A stretch of DNA of 62,341 bases, taken from assembly GCF_018260405.1 (NCBI RefSeq), contig NZ_JAGLBG010000006.1, forward strand, positions 1-62,341. The letters are read 5' to 3'. Positions within the stretch are counted from its first letter, which is position 1; each line of letters starts with the position of its first letter. This DNA comes from Deinococcus sp. Its GTDB lineage: Bacteria; Deinococcota; Deinococci; Deinococcales; Deinococcaceae. The translations under genes and the position numbers were made by a program. Under the pieces are notes generated by a model. That model ran no database searches. It saw only the letters and a program-made list of their open reading frames with translations, and had not been told where the DNA came from. Below are positions 1-10,458 of this stretch, piece after piece.

Positions 1-415
<415 letters not shown>

Positions 416-424
416 GTCCCTACT

Positions 425-631
425 CTACCCCTTTCCGCTTCGCAAGTCCCCCTGCTGAGCAGTTACCTGCGATGTATACTTACCCGTGCCGCTGGTGGCG
501 TAGGCTGCCGCCTGCACGGTGGAGCCAGCGCCCAGCAAAAGGCCCGCAAGCAAACCCATCAGGAGCTGACGCCCCGGCTTGCCGACCCTAACTGTTCTAG
601 CGAATGTCGACGAAATGTGTGGTGGGTTCAT
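425..631 (-). pseudogene. truncated secreted protein, N-terminal fragment next to the IS66 element
   Basis: A 68-codon frame starts at an ATG with a plausible ribosome site (AGAGG five bases upstream). It begins with a signal peptide: basic N-region, hydrophobic LLMGLLAGLLLGAG, then an AxA cleavage region (VQAAAYA). After about 25 mature residues it stops at 425, ten bases before the IS66 transposase frame begins on the same strand. The simplest reading is that the IS inserted in this gene and cut it off; the remainder would lie beyond the element. No function is recognisable from the part left. An alternative is a genuine 68-residue secreted peptide. Confidence 0.45.
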
Positions 632-817
632 GCTGACCTCTATGGTGGACTTGGTGAGTGGGGACTGAAAACAAGGGTGAGGCGGTAAAGGCGGGATGTC
701 AAATACTTATTGCCTAAAGTTAATACCTAGGCTCTGACCCCCTTCTTACAACCGGAACCCGTATTACTCGGTGCCTTGCTTTGGTACAGTCTTGCCCAAG
801 CTTGCTACAGTGCCTAC

Positions 818-865
818 ATGACGCCTACCGCGCAACCCACCTGGGCGGATTGGGGAACAATATGA
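818..865 (+). CDS. 15-codon leader ORF upstream of glcD, probably leaderless
   Basis: ATG at 818 follows a TACAGT box (806-811) by six bases, the arrangement seen at leaderless genes throughout this window. The frame MTPTAQPTWADWGTI ends with TGA at 863-865, overlapping the glcD ATG (862-864) as ATGA. This geometry would let ribosomes loading on the leaderless 5' end reinitiate on glcD, whose own ribosome site (GGGGA) is modest. The peptide has no recognisable motif apart from two Trp codons. Existence of translation is inferred only from position. Confidence 0.4.
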   Translation: MTPTAQPTWADWGTI

Positions 866-2256
866 CCACCACTCGCTCACCCCTGACCACCGACCTCCTC
901 CGCGCCCTCAGACCTCACCAGGTACTGACCCACCTCTCTGAGCGCCTGAGCTACCGCTACGACGCTATTCAGTTCGGTGTGACCCCGCTGGCGGTGGTGC
1001 TGCCCGAAACCACCGCCGACGTGGTGGCGGCAGTGAGGGCCGCGAAAGCGGCGGGTATTCCCATCATCGGACGGGGCGCGGCGAGCGGCCTCAGCGGAGG
1101 CGTCACGCCGTTGCAGGAGTCGCTGGTCATCTCGTTTACCCGCATGACAAATCTGCACATTTTCCCGCAGCGGCGCGGGGCAGTGGCGCAACCTGGAGTT
1201 GTGACGCTGAAAGTCAGCGAAGCCGCCAAACCGCACGGCCTGATGTATCCGCCCGACCCGGCCAGCTTCCGCACCAGCACCATCGGCGGCAACCTGGGCG
1301 AGAACGCGGGCGGGCCGATGTGCTTTAAGTACGGGGTGACGGGCGACTATGTGAAGGCCATGGAATTCGTGGACGTTGACGGCGACGTTCATCGCCTGAC
1401 CCGCGACTGCTACGACCTTGCTGGGCTGCTCATCGGCTCCGAGGGCACGCTGGGCCTGATAACCGAGGCCACCCTGCGCCTGATTGCGCCGCCCAAGTTT
1501 TCCTGCACGCTGATGGCTCATTTTGCTGAGGTGGGGCAGGCCGCTGAAGCTGTCAGCAGCGCAATCGCGGCGGGCGCGGTGCCATCTAAACTGGAATTTA
1601 TGGATAGGGCCTGCACGAACGCGGTAGAGGATTATATGCATCTGGGCCTGCCCCGCGAAGCCGAGGCCGTGCTGCTGGTAGACACCGACGGCAACGACAG
1701 TCAAGTCGTGGACGCCGAGCTGGAGCTGGTCGCGCAGGCGTGTGGGGCCGCCGGGGGAACCGTGCGCCGCGCCACCACGCCCGCCGAGGCCGACGCGCTG
1801 TGGCAAGCCCGCCGCAGCATCAGCCCGTCGCTGGGCCGCATCCGCCCGCAGCGTATGAACGAGGACATCGTGGTGCCGCGCAGCAGCCTGCCCGACGTGG
1901 TGCGCGAAATCCGGGCACTGGGCGACGCCAGCCCGTTTCAGCTGGTGCAGTTCGGGCACATCGGTGACGGCAACCTGCACCCGAATATCATGTTCGACCC
2001 GCGCACCGAATCCAGCGAGGCGGTGCATGAACTGGCCCGCGAAATCGCCCTGGTCGCCATCCGGCACGGCGGCGTGCTGAGCGGCGAACACGGCATCGGC
2101 ACCATGAAAAAGGATTTCATGCGCGACGCCGTAGACCCCGTGACGCTGGAAGTGTTGCGGGACGTGAAGCGGGGGCTGGACGCAGGGAATTGGCTGAATC
2201 CGGGGAAGATTTTACCGGAGGCCGTTTCACCCTCTACCCTCGCGGGAGACTCGTAG
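862..2256 (+). CDS. glcD: FAD-linked oxidase, glycolate oxidase subunit GlcD-like
   Basis: A 464-residue flavoprotein of the vanillyl-alcohol-oxidase/GlcD family, which oxidises 2-hydroxyacids such as glycolate or D-lactate. The N-terminal FAD-binding (PCMH) domain shows RGAASGLSGG (about 69-80) and the glycine-rich NLGENAGGP stretch. The C-terminal FAD-oxidase domain has FGHIGDGNLHPN (about 365) and SGEHGIG (about 408), both family hallmarks. I start at ATG 862 rather than the upstream TTG at 781 because the conserved protein begins there and the 818-865 leader ORF overlaps it. A GlcE-like gene follows after a 500-bp gap. Substrate is inferred; D-lactate dehydrogenase is an alternative. Confidence 0.9.
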   Translation: MTTTRSPLTTDLLRALRPHQVLTHLSERLSYRYDAIQFGVTPLAVVLPETTADVVAAVRAAKAAGIPIIGRGAASGLSGGVTPLQESLVISFTRMTNLHIFPQRRGAVAQPGVVTLKVSEAAKPHGLMYPPDPASFRTSTIGGNLGENAGGPMCFKYGVTGDYVKAMEFVDVDGDVHRLTRDCYDLAGLLIGSEGTLGLITEATLRLIAPPKFSCTLMAHFAEVGQAAEAVSSAIAAGAVPSKLEFMDRACTNAVEDYMHLGLPREAEAVLLVDTDGNDSQVVDAELELVAQACGAAGGTVRRATTPAEADALWQARRSISPSLGRIRPQRMNEDIVVPRSSLPDVVREIRALGDASPFQLVQFGHIGDGNLHPNIMFDPRTESSEAVHELAREIALVAIRHGGVLSGEHGIGTMKKDFMRDAVDPVTLEVLRDVKRGLDAGNWLNPGKILPEAVSPSTLAGDS

Positions 2257-2756
2257 AGCTGCAATGCGGGGGGCCGGTGAGGGGGCGTGCGACCAACTTC
2301 CTGAGGGTCTGGGGCGGGGCACCCGTAACTTTGATCATGGGAGGGATAGCGCCAGCCGTCCCAGTGGGGCGCGAAAAGCTATCGCTATTGCTTTCTGGAC
2401 ATTGTATGCTCACTTCGTTCCGCCTTTCGGGTAAGGCACTTCAGCAATGAGGCTAACCGTTTTGGAACACTTTTTTGCAAGTTGCTTGTTTGGCAGCAGG
2501 TACGGGGTGCTTAGCAATCACTCCTTGCGGGTTAAACCGCAGATGTGACGCACTGTGAAGTCAAAGCCGTTGCTTCTGAATGGAATTGCAGTGGAGTGGA
2601 GTTACAAACTTGCGACTTAGTCGTGAGTAATTGATTCCCAGTAATTCCCGGCAGCTTATCGCACGGTTCCGGTGCTCTGACGCGCCTCCTGAGCCTTCCG
2701 CCGCTGCGCGGCTTTCTCCCTCTCCTACAAGGGTAGAGGCGTAAAAGAGAAAATCT
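2257..2756. other. 500-bp intergenic region between glcD and the glcE-like gene
   Basis: No convincing gene. Short frames here lack ribosome sites and recognisable products. The first bases (TCGTAGAGCTGC near 2251) match a short sequence also found near 13448, 17912 and 58134, so it begins with a fragment of a dispersed repeat. The stretch 2400-2660 is less GC-rich than its surroundings. Whether the downstream gene has its own promoter here is not clear. Confidence 0.5.
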
Positions 2757-3416
2757 ATGCCCATCCTTGACCTCTCTCCCCACGACCAGACCCTCACCGC
2801 TTGCGCCGACACCTCGCTGCTGGAAATCTACGGCGCATTACCGCCTGGCCTGTTCCCGCCGTTTCCGCCGGTGGCGCTGCCGGGAGATCTGGGCGCCCTC
2901 ATTGCGCGCGGCGGCTTCGGGCAGAACTTCTTCTTTGGCGCGGAGGTGCTGGGCGTGACTTTCCGCGCTCCTAGTGGCCGAACCGTCAGGGCAGGTGGGC
3001 GCACCGTCAAAAATGTGCAGGGCTACGACTTGACGCGGCCCTTTGTGGGCAGTTTCGGGGTACTTGGTGAAGCATTGGAGGTCACCTTGCGCCTGCGTCC
3101 TGGCCTGAGTGTGCGCCATGTTGCGGCCCCCGGACGGCTGGAGGATTTGCCGCCCACGTCGGCCCGTTTCGTGTGGGAAGTCGGTGGCGTGGTCAACCTG
3201 CTGCACTTTGGTCACGCGGCGGAAGTCGAGCGGGCGCTGAGCGTGCTGCCCGGCGCACAGGACGTAACGGACATTCAGAATCTGGCTCTGCACTTTCCAG
3301 ACGGCATGGGAGTAGGCGAGGGCGGGCCGGTGCGTGATCTGCGCTTCGGCTGGGTGAGCGGCGCGGCGCGGCCAGCGGTTCCAGCCCTGTTCAGCAAACT
3401 GGCGGCGAGCCTATGA
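2757..3416 (+). CDS. glcE: short GlcE-like FAD-binding protein
   Basis: The 219-residue product resembles glycolate oxidase subunit GlcE. It has the PCMH-type features PGDLGALIARGGFG, RTVRAGGRTVKNVQGYDL and PFVGSFGVLGEA, which form the FAD-binding fold. GlcE proteins are usually near 350 residues, so this is a reduced form; conserved residues are intact and there is no sign of frameshift. It probably partners the GlcD-like protein encoded upstream. Its TGA overlaps the coaE start as ATGA, implying translational coupling between a metabolic flavoprotein and CoA synthesis. Confidence 0.75.
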   Translation: MPILDLSPHDQTLTACADTSLLEIYGALPPGLFPPFPPVALPGDLGALIARGGFGQNFFFGAEVLGVTFRAPSGRTVRAGGRTVKNVQGYDLTRPFVGSFGVLGEALEVTLRLRPGLSVRHVAAPGRLEDLPPTSARFVWEVGGVVNLLHFGHAAEVERALSVLPGAQDVTDIQNLALHFPDGMGVGEGGPVRDLRFGWVSGAARPAVPALFSKLAASL

Positions 3417-4057
3417 ACACCCCATCATCCCGTATCCATCACCTATCCCCCCATCGCCTGGGCCTGACCGGAAGCATCGGCGCGGGCAAAAGCACCGTGG
3501 CCGCGCTGCTGCGTGAACGTGGCCTGACTGTACTCGACGCCGATGCCGAGGCCCGTAAAGTCACCGAGGAACCGCAGACACTGGCCCAGATCGAGACCGC
3601 CTTTCCTGGTACCGTCAAGGAAGGCGTACTTGACCGTTCCGCGCTGGCCGCCGCCGCGTTTGCCGATCCGGAGCGTACCCAAATCCTGAACACCATCACG
3701 CACCCCAGAGTGCGGGCGCGTATGGCCGACCTGGAAGCCGAGGCCGTGGCACGCGGCGCGACCTGGGTGGTGCAGGATATTCCGCTGCTGTTCGAGTCGG
3801 GTCAGGAGAAAAACTTCGACGCCGTACTGCTGGTCAACGCGCCGCTGGAGGTCAGAATTGGGCGCGTTATGGCCCGCAGCAATCTCAGCCGTGAAGACAT
3901 CCTGGCCCGCGACGCCCGGCAGCTGCCCGCCGCCGAGAAACGTCAGCGGGCGACCGTGACCCTGGAAAATGGTGGAGATTTAGCCGAGCTGGAGCAGCAA
4001 TTGGACACGGCGCTGCTCCAGCTTGGGGTCAAGGCACCGGCCCTTAATCCTGGGTAA
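3413..4057 (+). CDS. coaE: dephospho-CoA kinase
   Basis: Last step of coenzyme A synthesis: ATP-dependent 3'-phosphorylation of dephospho-CoA. The 214-residue protein has the P-loop GSIGAGKS at residues 20-27, the LDADAEAR motif after the first strand, and the lid/adenine-region features of the family (QDIPLLFESG, RVMARSNLSREDILAR). Length matches the roughly 200-residue norm. The start overlaps the preceding stop (ATGA). The 3' end overlaps by 14 bp a convergent small ORF on the minus strand. Confidence 0.95.
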   Translation: MNTPSSRIHHLSPHRLGLTGSIGAGKSTVAALLRERGLTVLDADAEARKVTEEPQTLAQIETAFPGTVKEGVLDRSALAAAAFADPERTQILNTITHPRVRARMADLEAEAVARGATWVVQDIPLLFESGQEKNFDAVLLVNAPLEVRIGRVMARSNLSREDILARDARQLPAAEKRQRATVTLENGGDLAELEQQLDTALLQLGVKAPALNPG

Positions 4058-4319
4058 CGCCGGGGTCAATTCCCTCCACACTTTCCAGGGTGCGGTTAAC
4101 GTCGCTCGCCGTCTCGTCGCTGCCTACCAGGGCGACTACCTGCTCGGCGCTCAGGTGCTCTCCGGCGGTGGCCGGGGTCGGCGGGACAGGGCGCGTGGCG
4201 AAGTCAGCGGGCGGCGGCCCCTGTTGGGCCAAGAGCGAATCGGCCTCCTGACCCACGCCCTGTTCAGTGTGCGGCAACAGGGTCGGCAGGAGGGTGGGTA
4301 ATTTAGTGTCGTCAGACAT
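4044..4319 (-). CDS. hypothetical small acidic protein downstream of pyrG
   Basis: A 91-residue Pro/Thr/Glu-rich protein beginning MSDDTKLPTLLPTLLPHTEQ. No domain is recognised. The C-terminal half (EHLSAEQVVALVGSDETASDVNRTLESVEG) could form two helices. It lies 76 bp after the pyrG stop on the same strand and its end overlaps coaE by 14 bp. The ribosome site is weak. Codon use fits its neighbours, so it is plausibly real and co-transcribed with pyrG. Confidence 0.55.
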   Translation of the reverse strand: MSDDTKLPTLLPTLLPHTEQGVGQEADSLLAQQGPPPADFATRPVPPTPATAGEHLSAEQVVALVGSDETASDVNRTLESVEGIDPGVTQD

Positions 4320-4395
4320 GACTCAGTTTGCCAGACGAACCTGAACCCTTTGGTCATGGGAATGTCTGGTGCCAGGGCCAGGGCGTCATGGTTGA

Positions 4396-6030
<1,635 letters not shown>

Positions 6031-6095
6031 GGAATTCCTCCGGTAAGGCCTAGAAGGCGAGAAAGCTGAATAAAGGCATGAGCCACGCACCAAAA

Positions 6096-6128
6096 CAAAA
6101 AATCCGGGGCGCGTGGCCTCCGGGATTT
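6096..6128 (-). terminator. Rho-independent terminator after the M50 protease gene
   Basis: On the minus strand AATCCCGG and CCGGATT form a stem (one bulged C) followed by TTTTTTG. It lies between the protease stop (6153) and pyrG, so pyrG needs its own promoter in the remaining 65 bp. Confidence 0.65.
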
Positions 6129-6152
6129 GATGGTAGCACGGCTCCCCCCACT

Positions 6153-6764
6153 TCAGAAACCGACGATCCCTAGCGCCCAGTGACGCACCGACTGAATAAA
6201 GCTAACAATCGGCCCGTTCATCAGATAGATGAACCCCATGACGATCAGAAAGCTGTACGGCTGCATTTCAAATTCGTGCAGGCTGCGGCCCAGGCTGGGC
6301 ACCAGTGCCCCCAGAATCCGGCTGCCGTCGAGCAGCGGAATGGGAATCAGGTTAAACACAGCCAGCGTGACGTTGATGCTGAGAACGGTCAGCACTACAG
6401 ACACCGTGAGCGGGCTGTAGGGCAACACCTTGATCAGCAAGGCGCACAGCAGGGCAATCAGCAGGTTGCTGATCGGCCCAGCCGCCGCCACCCACATGGT
6501 CGGCCAGCGGCCCAGGTTACTCGGGTTAATCGGTACTGGTTTGGCGAAGCCGAAGCCCACCAGCAGCATCAGCAGCGTGCCAAACGGGTCGAGGTGCGCC
6601 AGCGGATTGAGGGTCACGCGCCCGTAGCGCCGGGGCGTGGGGTCACCAAATTTATCGGCAGTCAAGGCGTGGGCAAACTCGTGTACCGTCAGCGACAGGA
6701 CCAGCGCCGCCGCGATCAGCACAAAGGCGGTGGGATTACTGGTCAGAAGGGAAATAAGGCCCAT
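6153..6764 (-). CDS. M50 site-2-protease-family membrane metalloprotease
   Basis: A 203-residue polytopic membrane protein of the short (PDZ-less) M50 class. The zinc-binding HEFAH lies at residues 28-32 in the first hydrophobic segment, and the third ligand is in NLIPIPLLDG (about 138-147). It also has the conserved inner motif AAAGPISNLL. I choose the ATG at 6764 over the one nine bases upstream because TAGAAT (6772-6777) sits seven bases before it, a leaderless pattern; the upstream ATG falls inside that box. Substrates are unknown. It follows the nucleotidyltransferase gene by 36 bp. Confidence 0.88.
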   Translation of the reverse strand: MGLISLLTSNPTAFVLIAAALVLSLTVHEFAHALTADKFGDPTPRRYGRVTLNPLAHLDPFGTLLMLLVGFGFAKPVPINPSNLGRWPTMWVAAAGPISNLLIALLCALLIKVLPYSPLTVSVVLTVLSINVTLAVFNLIPIPLLDGSRILGALVPSLGRSLHEFEMQPYSFLIVMGFIYLMNGPIVSFIQSVRHWALGIVGF

Positions 6765-6800
6765 ATTCCCCATTCTAACGGTTCTTCCGTGACAAAAATT

Positions 6801-7913
6801 TCAGTCTCGCCGGTTCTTTACATATTCGGCCAGGGCCGCCCTCTCAGCTTCCCGGCTCTCAAGTTGCCCGCCGCGACGCAGCCCGGCCAGATACGCCAGC
6901 GCCTCGCCCACACCCCTGCCCGGCGCGACGCCCACCGCCAGCACGTCCTTGCCAGTCAGCGGAACATAGGCCCCGGGGCGCAGCAAACCCCGCAACTGCA
7001 TTTCGGCGGTGTCGGGCGCAAAGTAATCCTCCGAAAAGACGCGGGCCAGCAGCGCGGCGGGCCTGTCACCCAGGCTCAGGCGCTCGGCGAGGGCATCCGG
7101 GTTCGGCGCAGCCGAGAGCAAAGCGGCGGCGTAAGCCTGAAAGTTGACGGCGGTTCCAGCGTCTTGCAAGGCGTCCAGCCTGCTTAGCAAATCGGTGGGC
7201 GGCAGCAGTTCCCCCGCCCCCCAGTCCACCAGCCGCCGCGCCGCCTTGCCTGGTCGCGGCTCGGCCAGCAGCAGTTTTAGCTCGGCCCACAGGCGCGGAG
7301 TCTGCCCGGCCAGCGCCAACGCATCAGGTACCTGGGCTAGCAGGTCGCAGTGGGCCGCCAGATTCAGCCGCGCCGCCAGCCGTACCCCGCGAATCAGGCG
7401 GCTGGGGTCGTCATGAAAAGACTGCGCGTGCAGAGGCCGCAGCACCCGCGCCGCGAGGTCGTCCAGGCCACCGACCACGTCTAGCACACCGCCCCCCGAA
7501 AGCAGCAGAGCCAAAGCGTTGAGCGAGAAATCGCGCCGCCGCAGATCATCCTCCAGGGTGCCGGGTTCGGGCAACGGATTTTGCCCGGCGGCTGGGTAAC
7601 TCTCGCGCCGGGAACGCACCAGATCCACGCCGCGCCCGTCCGGTAGAGTCACGGCGGCATTCTGAAAGGCCGGGTGAAAGACGAAAGGCAGCCCCGTTGC
7701 GGCAGCCAGCGCTTCTACATCTGCGCCCTCGACCACCACGTCGAGATCCAGCGGGGTGCGACCCAGCAGGGCGTCACGCACCGCGCCGCCGACCAGCGCG
7801 ACGCGGGCAGCAGGCCCGGCAGACTCGGCCAGCCAGGTCAGAAATGCCCGGTCACCAGCCTGCAACTGCTCCCAGACGCTTGTGCCACTGACCACTAGCC
7901 GCCCGCCCCCCAC
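6801..7913 (-). CDS. CCA-adding-type tRNA nucleotidyltransferase / poly(A) polymerase family
   Basis: A class-II nucleotidyltransferase of 370 residues: GGAVRD at 42-47, the catalytic LDLD with Asp56 and Asp58, RRRDFSLNAL at 125-134, and the downstream FHDDPSRLIRGVRLAARL motif. Deinococcus is known to split CCA addition between CC-adding and A-adding enzymes of this family, and the sequence alone does not tell which one this is. The GTG start at 7913 directly follows the TAA of the htrA-like gene (no gap), so the two are probably co-translated; a second GTG six codons later is an alternative start. Confidence 0.88.
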   Translation of the reverse strand: MGGGRLVVSGTSVWEQLQAGDRAFLTWLAESAGPAARVALVGGAVRDALLGRTPLDLDVVVEGADVEALAAATGLPFVFHPAFQNAAVTLPDGRGVDLVRSRRESYPAAGQNPLPEPGTLEDDLRRRDFSLNALALLLSGGGVLDVVGGLDDLAARVLRPLHAQSFHDDPSRLIRGVRLAARLNLAAHCDLLAQVPDALALAGQTPRLWAELKLLLAEPRPGKAARRLVDWGAGELLPPTDLLSRLDALQDAGTAVNFQAYAAALLSAAPNPDALAERLSLGDRPAALLARVFSEDYFAPDTAEMQLRGLLRPGAYVPLTGKDVLAVGVAPGRGVGEALAYLAGLRRGGQLESREAERAALAEYVKNRRD

Positions 7914-9179
7914 TTACCGGAACGCCGATTCGTCGAGCCTGACCTTCACGTCCCGCGCCTGCCCCGCCCGGACCAGCCTGAGCGTGACTGTGTCGCCCAC
8001 TGCGCGGTCAATCAGGACCGCCTGAATGTCCTCCAGGCCGTCTACAGGCCGCCCGTTGACCGCCGTGATCACGTCGCCGCCCAGTGTAATCTGCCCGCCC
8101 CGGAACTGCTGCACCTGCTGGCCACCGCGCAGCCCGGACCTCGCCGCAGGCAGGCCAGCCGATACGCCGCCGACCAGCAGCCCCGCGTCGGGCAGGTTCC
8201 AGGCGCGGCGGGCTTCGGGGGTCAGGGCACTGAGGCCCACCGGCACCGCGTTTCCCTGCTGGGTGGCGGCCAGCAGGCCAGCCGCGATGCCCAGACGCGG
8301 GGCCAGGACCATACCGCCCGTGGCCTTTTGCAGCCTGGGCAAGAGGTTTTTGGCGACGTTGACGGGAATGGCAAAGCTCACGCCCGCGCTCTGGCCCACG
8401 CCGCCCGCCTGCACGCCGGGGCTGATGATCTGGGTATTAATGCCGATGACGTTGCCGCCACTGTCAAGCAGCGGCCCGCCCGAGTTGCCGGGGTTGATGG
8501 CGGCATCGGTCTGGATAGCCTTTTGCGAAATGCCCTCGCCGCCGCTCCCGAAACCAATAGGAATCTGGCGCGACACACTGCTGACAATGCCCTCCGAGAC
8601 GCTGAAATCGAGGCCGAACGGCGCCCCCATCGCAATCGTCTTTTGCCCGGCTTTCAGGGTGTCACTGTTGCCCAGCGGCAGGGGTTTTACGTACTTTTTC
8701 TCCATTCCGGCGGCCCGGATCAGCGCGAGGTCATACTGCGGCGCGACCCCGATAATCCTGGCTGGAAGCGTCCTGGCACTGCCCATCACCCGAACCGAAA
8801 TTTTGCTGGCCCCGGCCCCCGTCTCACCCGCCACCACATGAAAATTGGTCAGAATATCGCCCGCCGCGTTAACGAAAAAGCCGCTGCCCACACCGCGCTG
8901 CACCTGGGTCTGCGGGCCGCCGTTCATCCAGGCGAAGGGGTCTTGGGTCGTCACCTGTTGCTCGGTACTGATGTACACCAGGCCGGGTTCGTACTGCTCC
9001 ACGATACGCATGGTGTTGCGCTCGTTCTCCAGTGTTCCGCCCGCCCCGGACTTAAGCAGCTGTTCGCCGCCGGGGCCAGCCACCGTAGCACTGCTGGGCG
9101 GAACCTGATCTCGCAGCAGTGTGGCACCGAGGCCCAGACCGACCAGCACAAGTAAAACGGCAATGCCTTTTGACTTCAT
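7914..9179 (-). CDS. HtrA/DegP-type serine protease with PDZ domain
   Basis: A periplasmic or membrane-anchored quality-control protease. The 421-residue product has an N-terminal hydrophobic anchor (residues 6-22), a trypsin-like domain with a complete triad (His114 in NFHVVAG, Asp150 in YDLALI, Ser233 in NPGNSGGP), and one C-terminal PDZ domain (about 325-415). Architecture and length match DegS/HtrA-like proteins with a single PDZ. It directly abuts the nucleotidyltransferase gene. No typical leaderless TANNNT box at the usual distance is obvious; AATAAT lies just before ATGCAGGC. Confidence 0.93.
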   Translation of the reverse strand: MKSKGIAVLLVLVGLGLGATLLRDQVPPSSATVAGPGGEQLLKSGAGGTLENERNTMRIVEQYEPGLVYISTEQQVTTQDPFAWMNGGPQTQVQRGVGSGFFVNAAGDILTNFHVVAGETGAGASKISVRVMGSARTLPARIIGVAPQYDLALIRAAGMEKKYVKPLPLGNSDTLKAGQKTIAMGAPFGLDFSVSEGIVSSVSRQIPIGFGSGGEGISQKAIQTDAAINPGNSGGPLLDSGGNVIGINTQIISPGVQAGGVGQSAGVSFAIPVNVAKNLLPRLQKATGGMVLAPRLGIAAGLLAATQQGNAVPVGLSALTPEARRAWNLPDAGLLVGGVSAGLPAARSGLRGGQQVQQFRGGQITLGGDVITAVNGRPVDGLEDIQAVLIDRAVGDTVTLRLVRAGQARDVKVRLDESAFR

Positions 9180-9297
9180 GCCTGCATTATTCCAGGGCCG
9201 GGCATGAAAACAGGGCCGAGCACGAAAACAGGTGATCGCGCCGCCGAGGTTGTGGCCGGGCCTGGCGTCTTCTTATACGAACCGGCGTCTGTTTTGG

Positions 9298-9465
9298 TTA
9301 GAGCAGTTCTGCGAATGATGGGCACGTCGGAAAAACATTTGGGGCAGGCGTCCAAATCCACTCTGCTCCGCACCTCTGCGAGTCCATACTGCGAAATCCG
9401 TATTTTTCTTGCCTCCGATCCGGTTGAATCCAACGCTGCCGGGTTCAATCGGCAATCCGCATGAC
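9298..9465 (+). repeat. 5' fragment of the 141-bp MITE followed by a palindromic-repeat fragment
   Basis: Bases 9298-9341 begin TTAGAGCAGTTCTGCGAATG and continue like the left half of the MITE seen complete at 47800, 60066 and 18921, then sequence identity is lost. From about 9390 the sequence (AAATCCGTAT, GGTTGAATCC, GGTTCAATCGGCAATCCGCAT) matches the palindromic repeat family. So the gap holds two joined repeat fragments and no gene. Confidence 0.7.
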
Positions 9466-10233
9466 CTACTTCTGCACAATCCATTTGTTTAGCAGCTGCT
9501 GGTATTCGCCGCTGGCCCTGAGCCGCGCCAGGGTTTTATTGACCGCCGCCGCCAGATCGCTGCCTTTTTGAAAGACCAGCCCGTAATCCTCGGCCACCAG
9601 CGCCTGCCCCGCTTGCTCGAATTGCCCCGGCAGGCGCCCCTTGAGATCGGCCACCGTGGGCGCGTCCCCGATCAGGGCGGCCACGCGCCCGGCACGCACG
9701 TCGGCCAGCCCGGCGGCAAAATCGTCGTAGACCTTGATGGTGACCCCCTTGGACTTGAGCAGGTCATTGGCGACGAATTGCCCGGTGGTGTTGGCCTGCA
9801 CGCCGATGGTTTTGCCCCTGACGCTGCCCGCAGGCCACGCGAATCCGCCAGGGTTGCCCGCCCTGACGATAAACACCTGTGCCGAGCGGTAATACGGCTG
9901 GCTGAAACCGACTATTCTGGCCCGCTCGGGGGTAATGGTAATGGCGCTGACGGCCAGATCGACCCGGCCCGAGGTCACCGACTGCGGCATCAAGGCCCCG
10001 AACCCCACGGCCCGGATGTCGAGTTTAACGCCCAGTTCCCTGGCAACCGCGCGGGCAATATCGATGTCCAGGCCCTGAATCTGGCCGTCACTGCCCTTGA
10101 ACTCGAACGGGGCAAACGTGGGGTCAGTGCCCAGAACCAGCGCTCCTCTTTTCCTGACCTCGGCGACCGTCGTCGCAAAAGCTGCCTGAGCCATCAGAAG
10201 GGCGGTCACCGAAAGAAGCAGGGCACGTTTCAT
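9466..10233 (-). CDS. amino-acid-type ABC transporter periplasmic binding protein
   Basis: A 255-residue solute-binding protein of family 3. A signal peptide (MKRALLLSVTALLMAQAAFA) is followed by the family opening (GTDPTFAPFEFKGSDGQIQG) and by GLDIDIARAVARELG and MPQSVTSGRVDLAVSAITIT. The start at 10233 is preferred over the longer frame because TATGCT (10241-10246) lies seven bases upstream, a leaderless promoter. No permease or ATPase gene is adjacent, so it is an orphan or works with a transporter encoded elsewhere. The ligand is probably a polar amino acid. Confidence 0.9.
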   Translation of the reverse strand: MKRALLLSVTALLMAQAAFATTVAEVRKRGALVLGTDPTFAPFEFKGSDGQIQGLDIDIARAVARELGVKLDIRAVGFGALMPQSVTSGRVDLAVSAITITPERARIVGFSQPYYRSAQVFIVRAGNPGGFAWPAGSVRGKTIGVQANTTGQFVANDLLKSKGVTIKVYDDFAAGLADVRAGRVAALIGDAPTVADLKGRLPGQFEQAGQALVAEDYGLVFQKGSDLAAAVNKTLARLRASGEYQQLLNKWIVQK

Positions 10234-10430
10234 GTCCCGCAGCATACGGTGTGGAGGGCAGCGGCGCAGCACTGCACGCCTACTGGCCCACCGCACCCTT
10301 CACCACACCCTGTCCCCCGAACAGGTCAAACCTCAAGTTCGCCCGTGACCTCGCCAGGGGCAGACCGGGCGCAGACGGGCAGCGCGGATTACCAGGCGGG
10401 CCAGACAAAATGAGAGCCAGGGCGTCTTGC

Positions 10431-10458
10431 CTTGAGTCCTATCATGTAAGATTTCCTA
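10431..10458 (+). promoter_or_regulatory. leaderless hslO promoter with a HAIR-like half site
   Basis: TAAGAT at 10447-10452 lies six bases before the hslO ATG, giving a leaderless transcript. Just upstream, CTTGAGT (10431-10437) equals one arm of the HspR operator consensus CTTGAGT-N7-ACTCAAG; the second arm is poorly conserved here. HspR control of this heat-shock chaperone is therefore only a suggestion. Confidence 0.45.

Noticed and set aside
877..2091. 404-codon minus-strand ORF opposite glcD
   Set aside because: Antisense shadow of a well-conserved flavoprotein gene.
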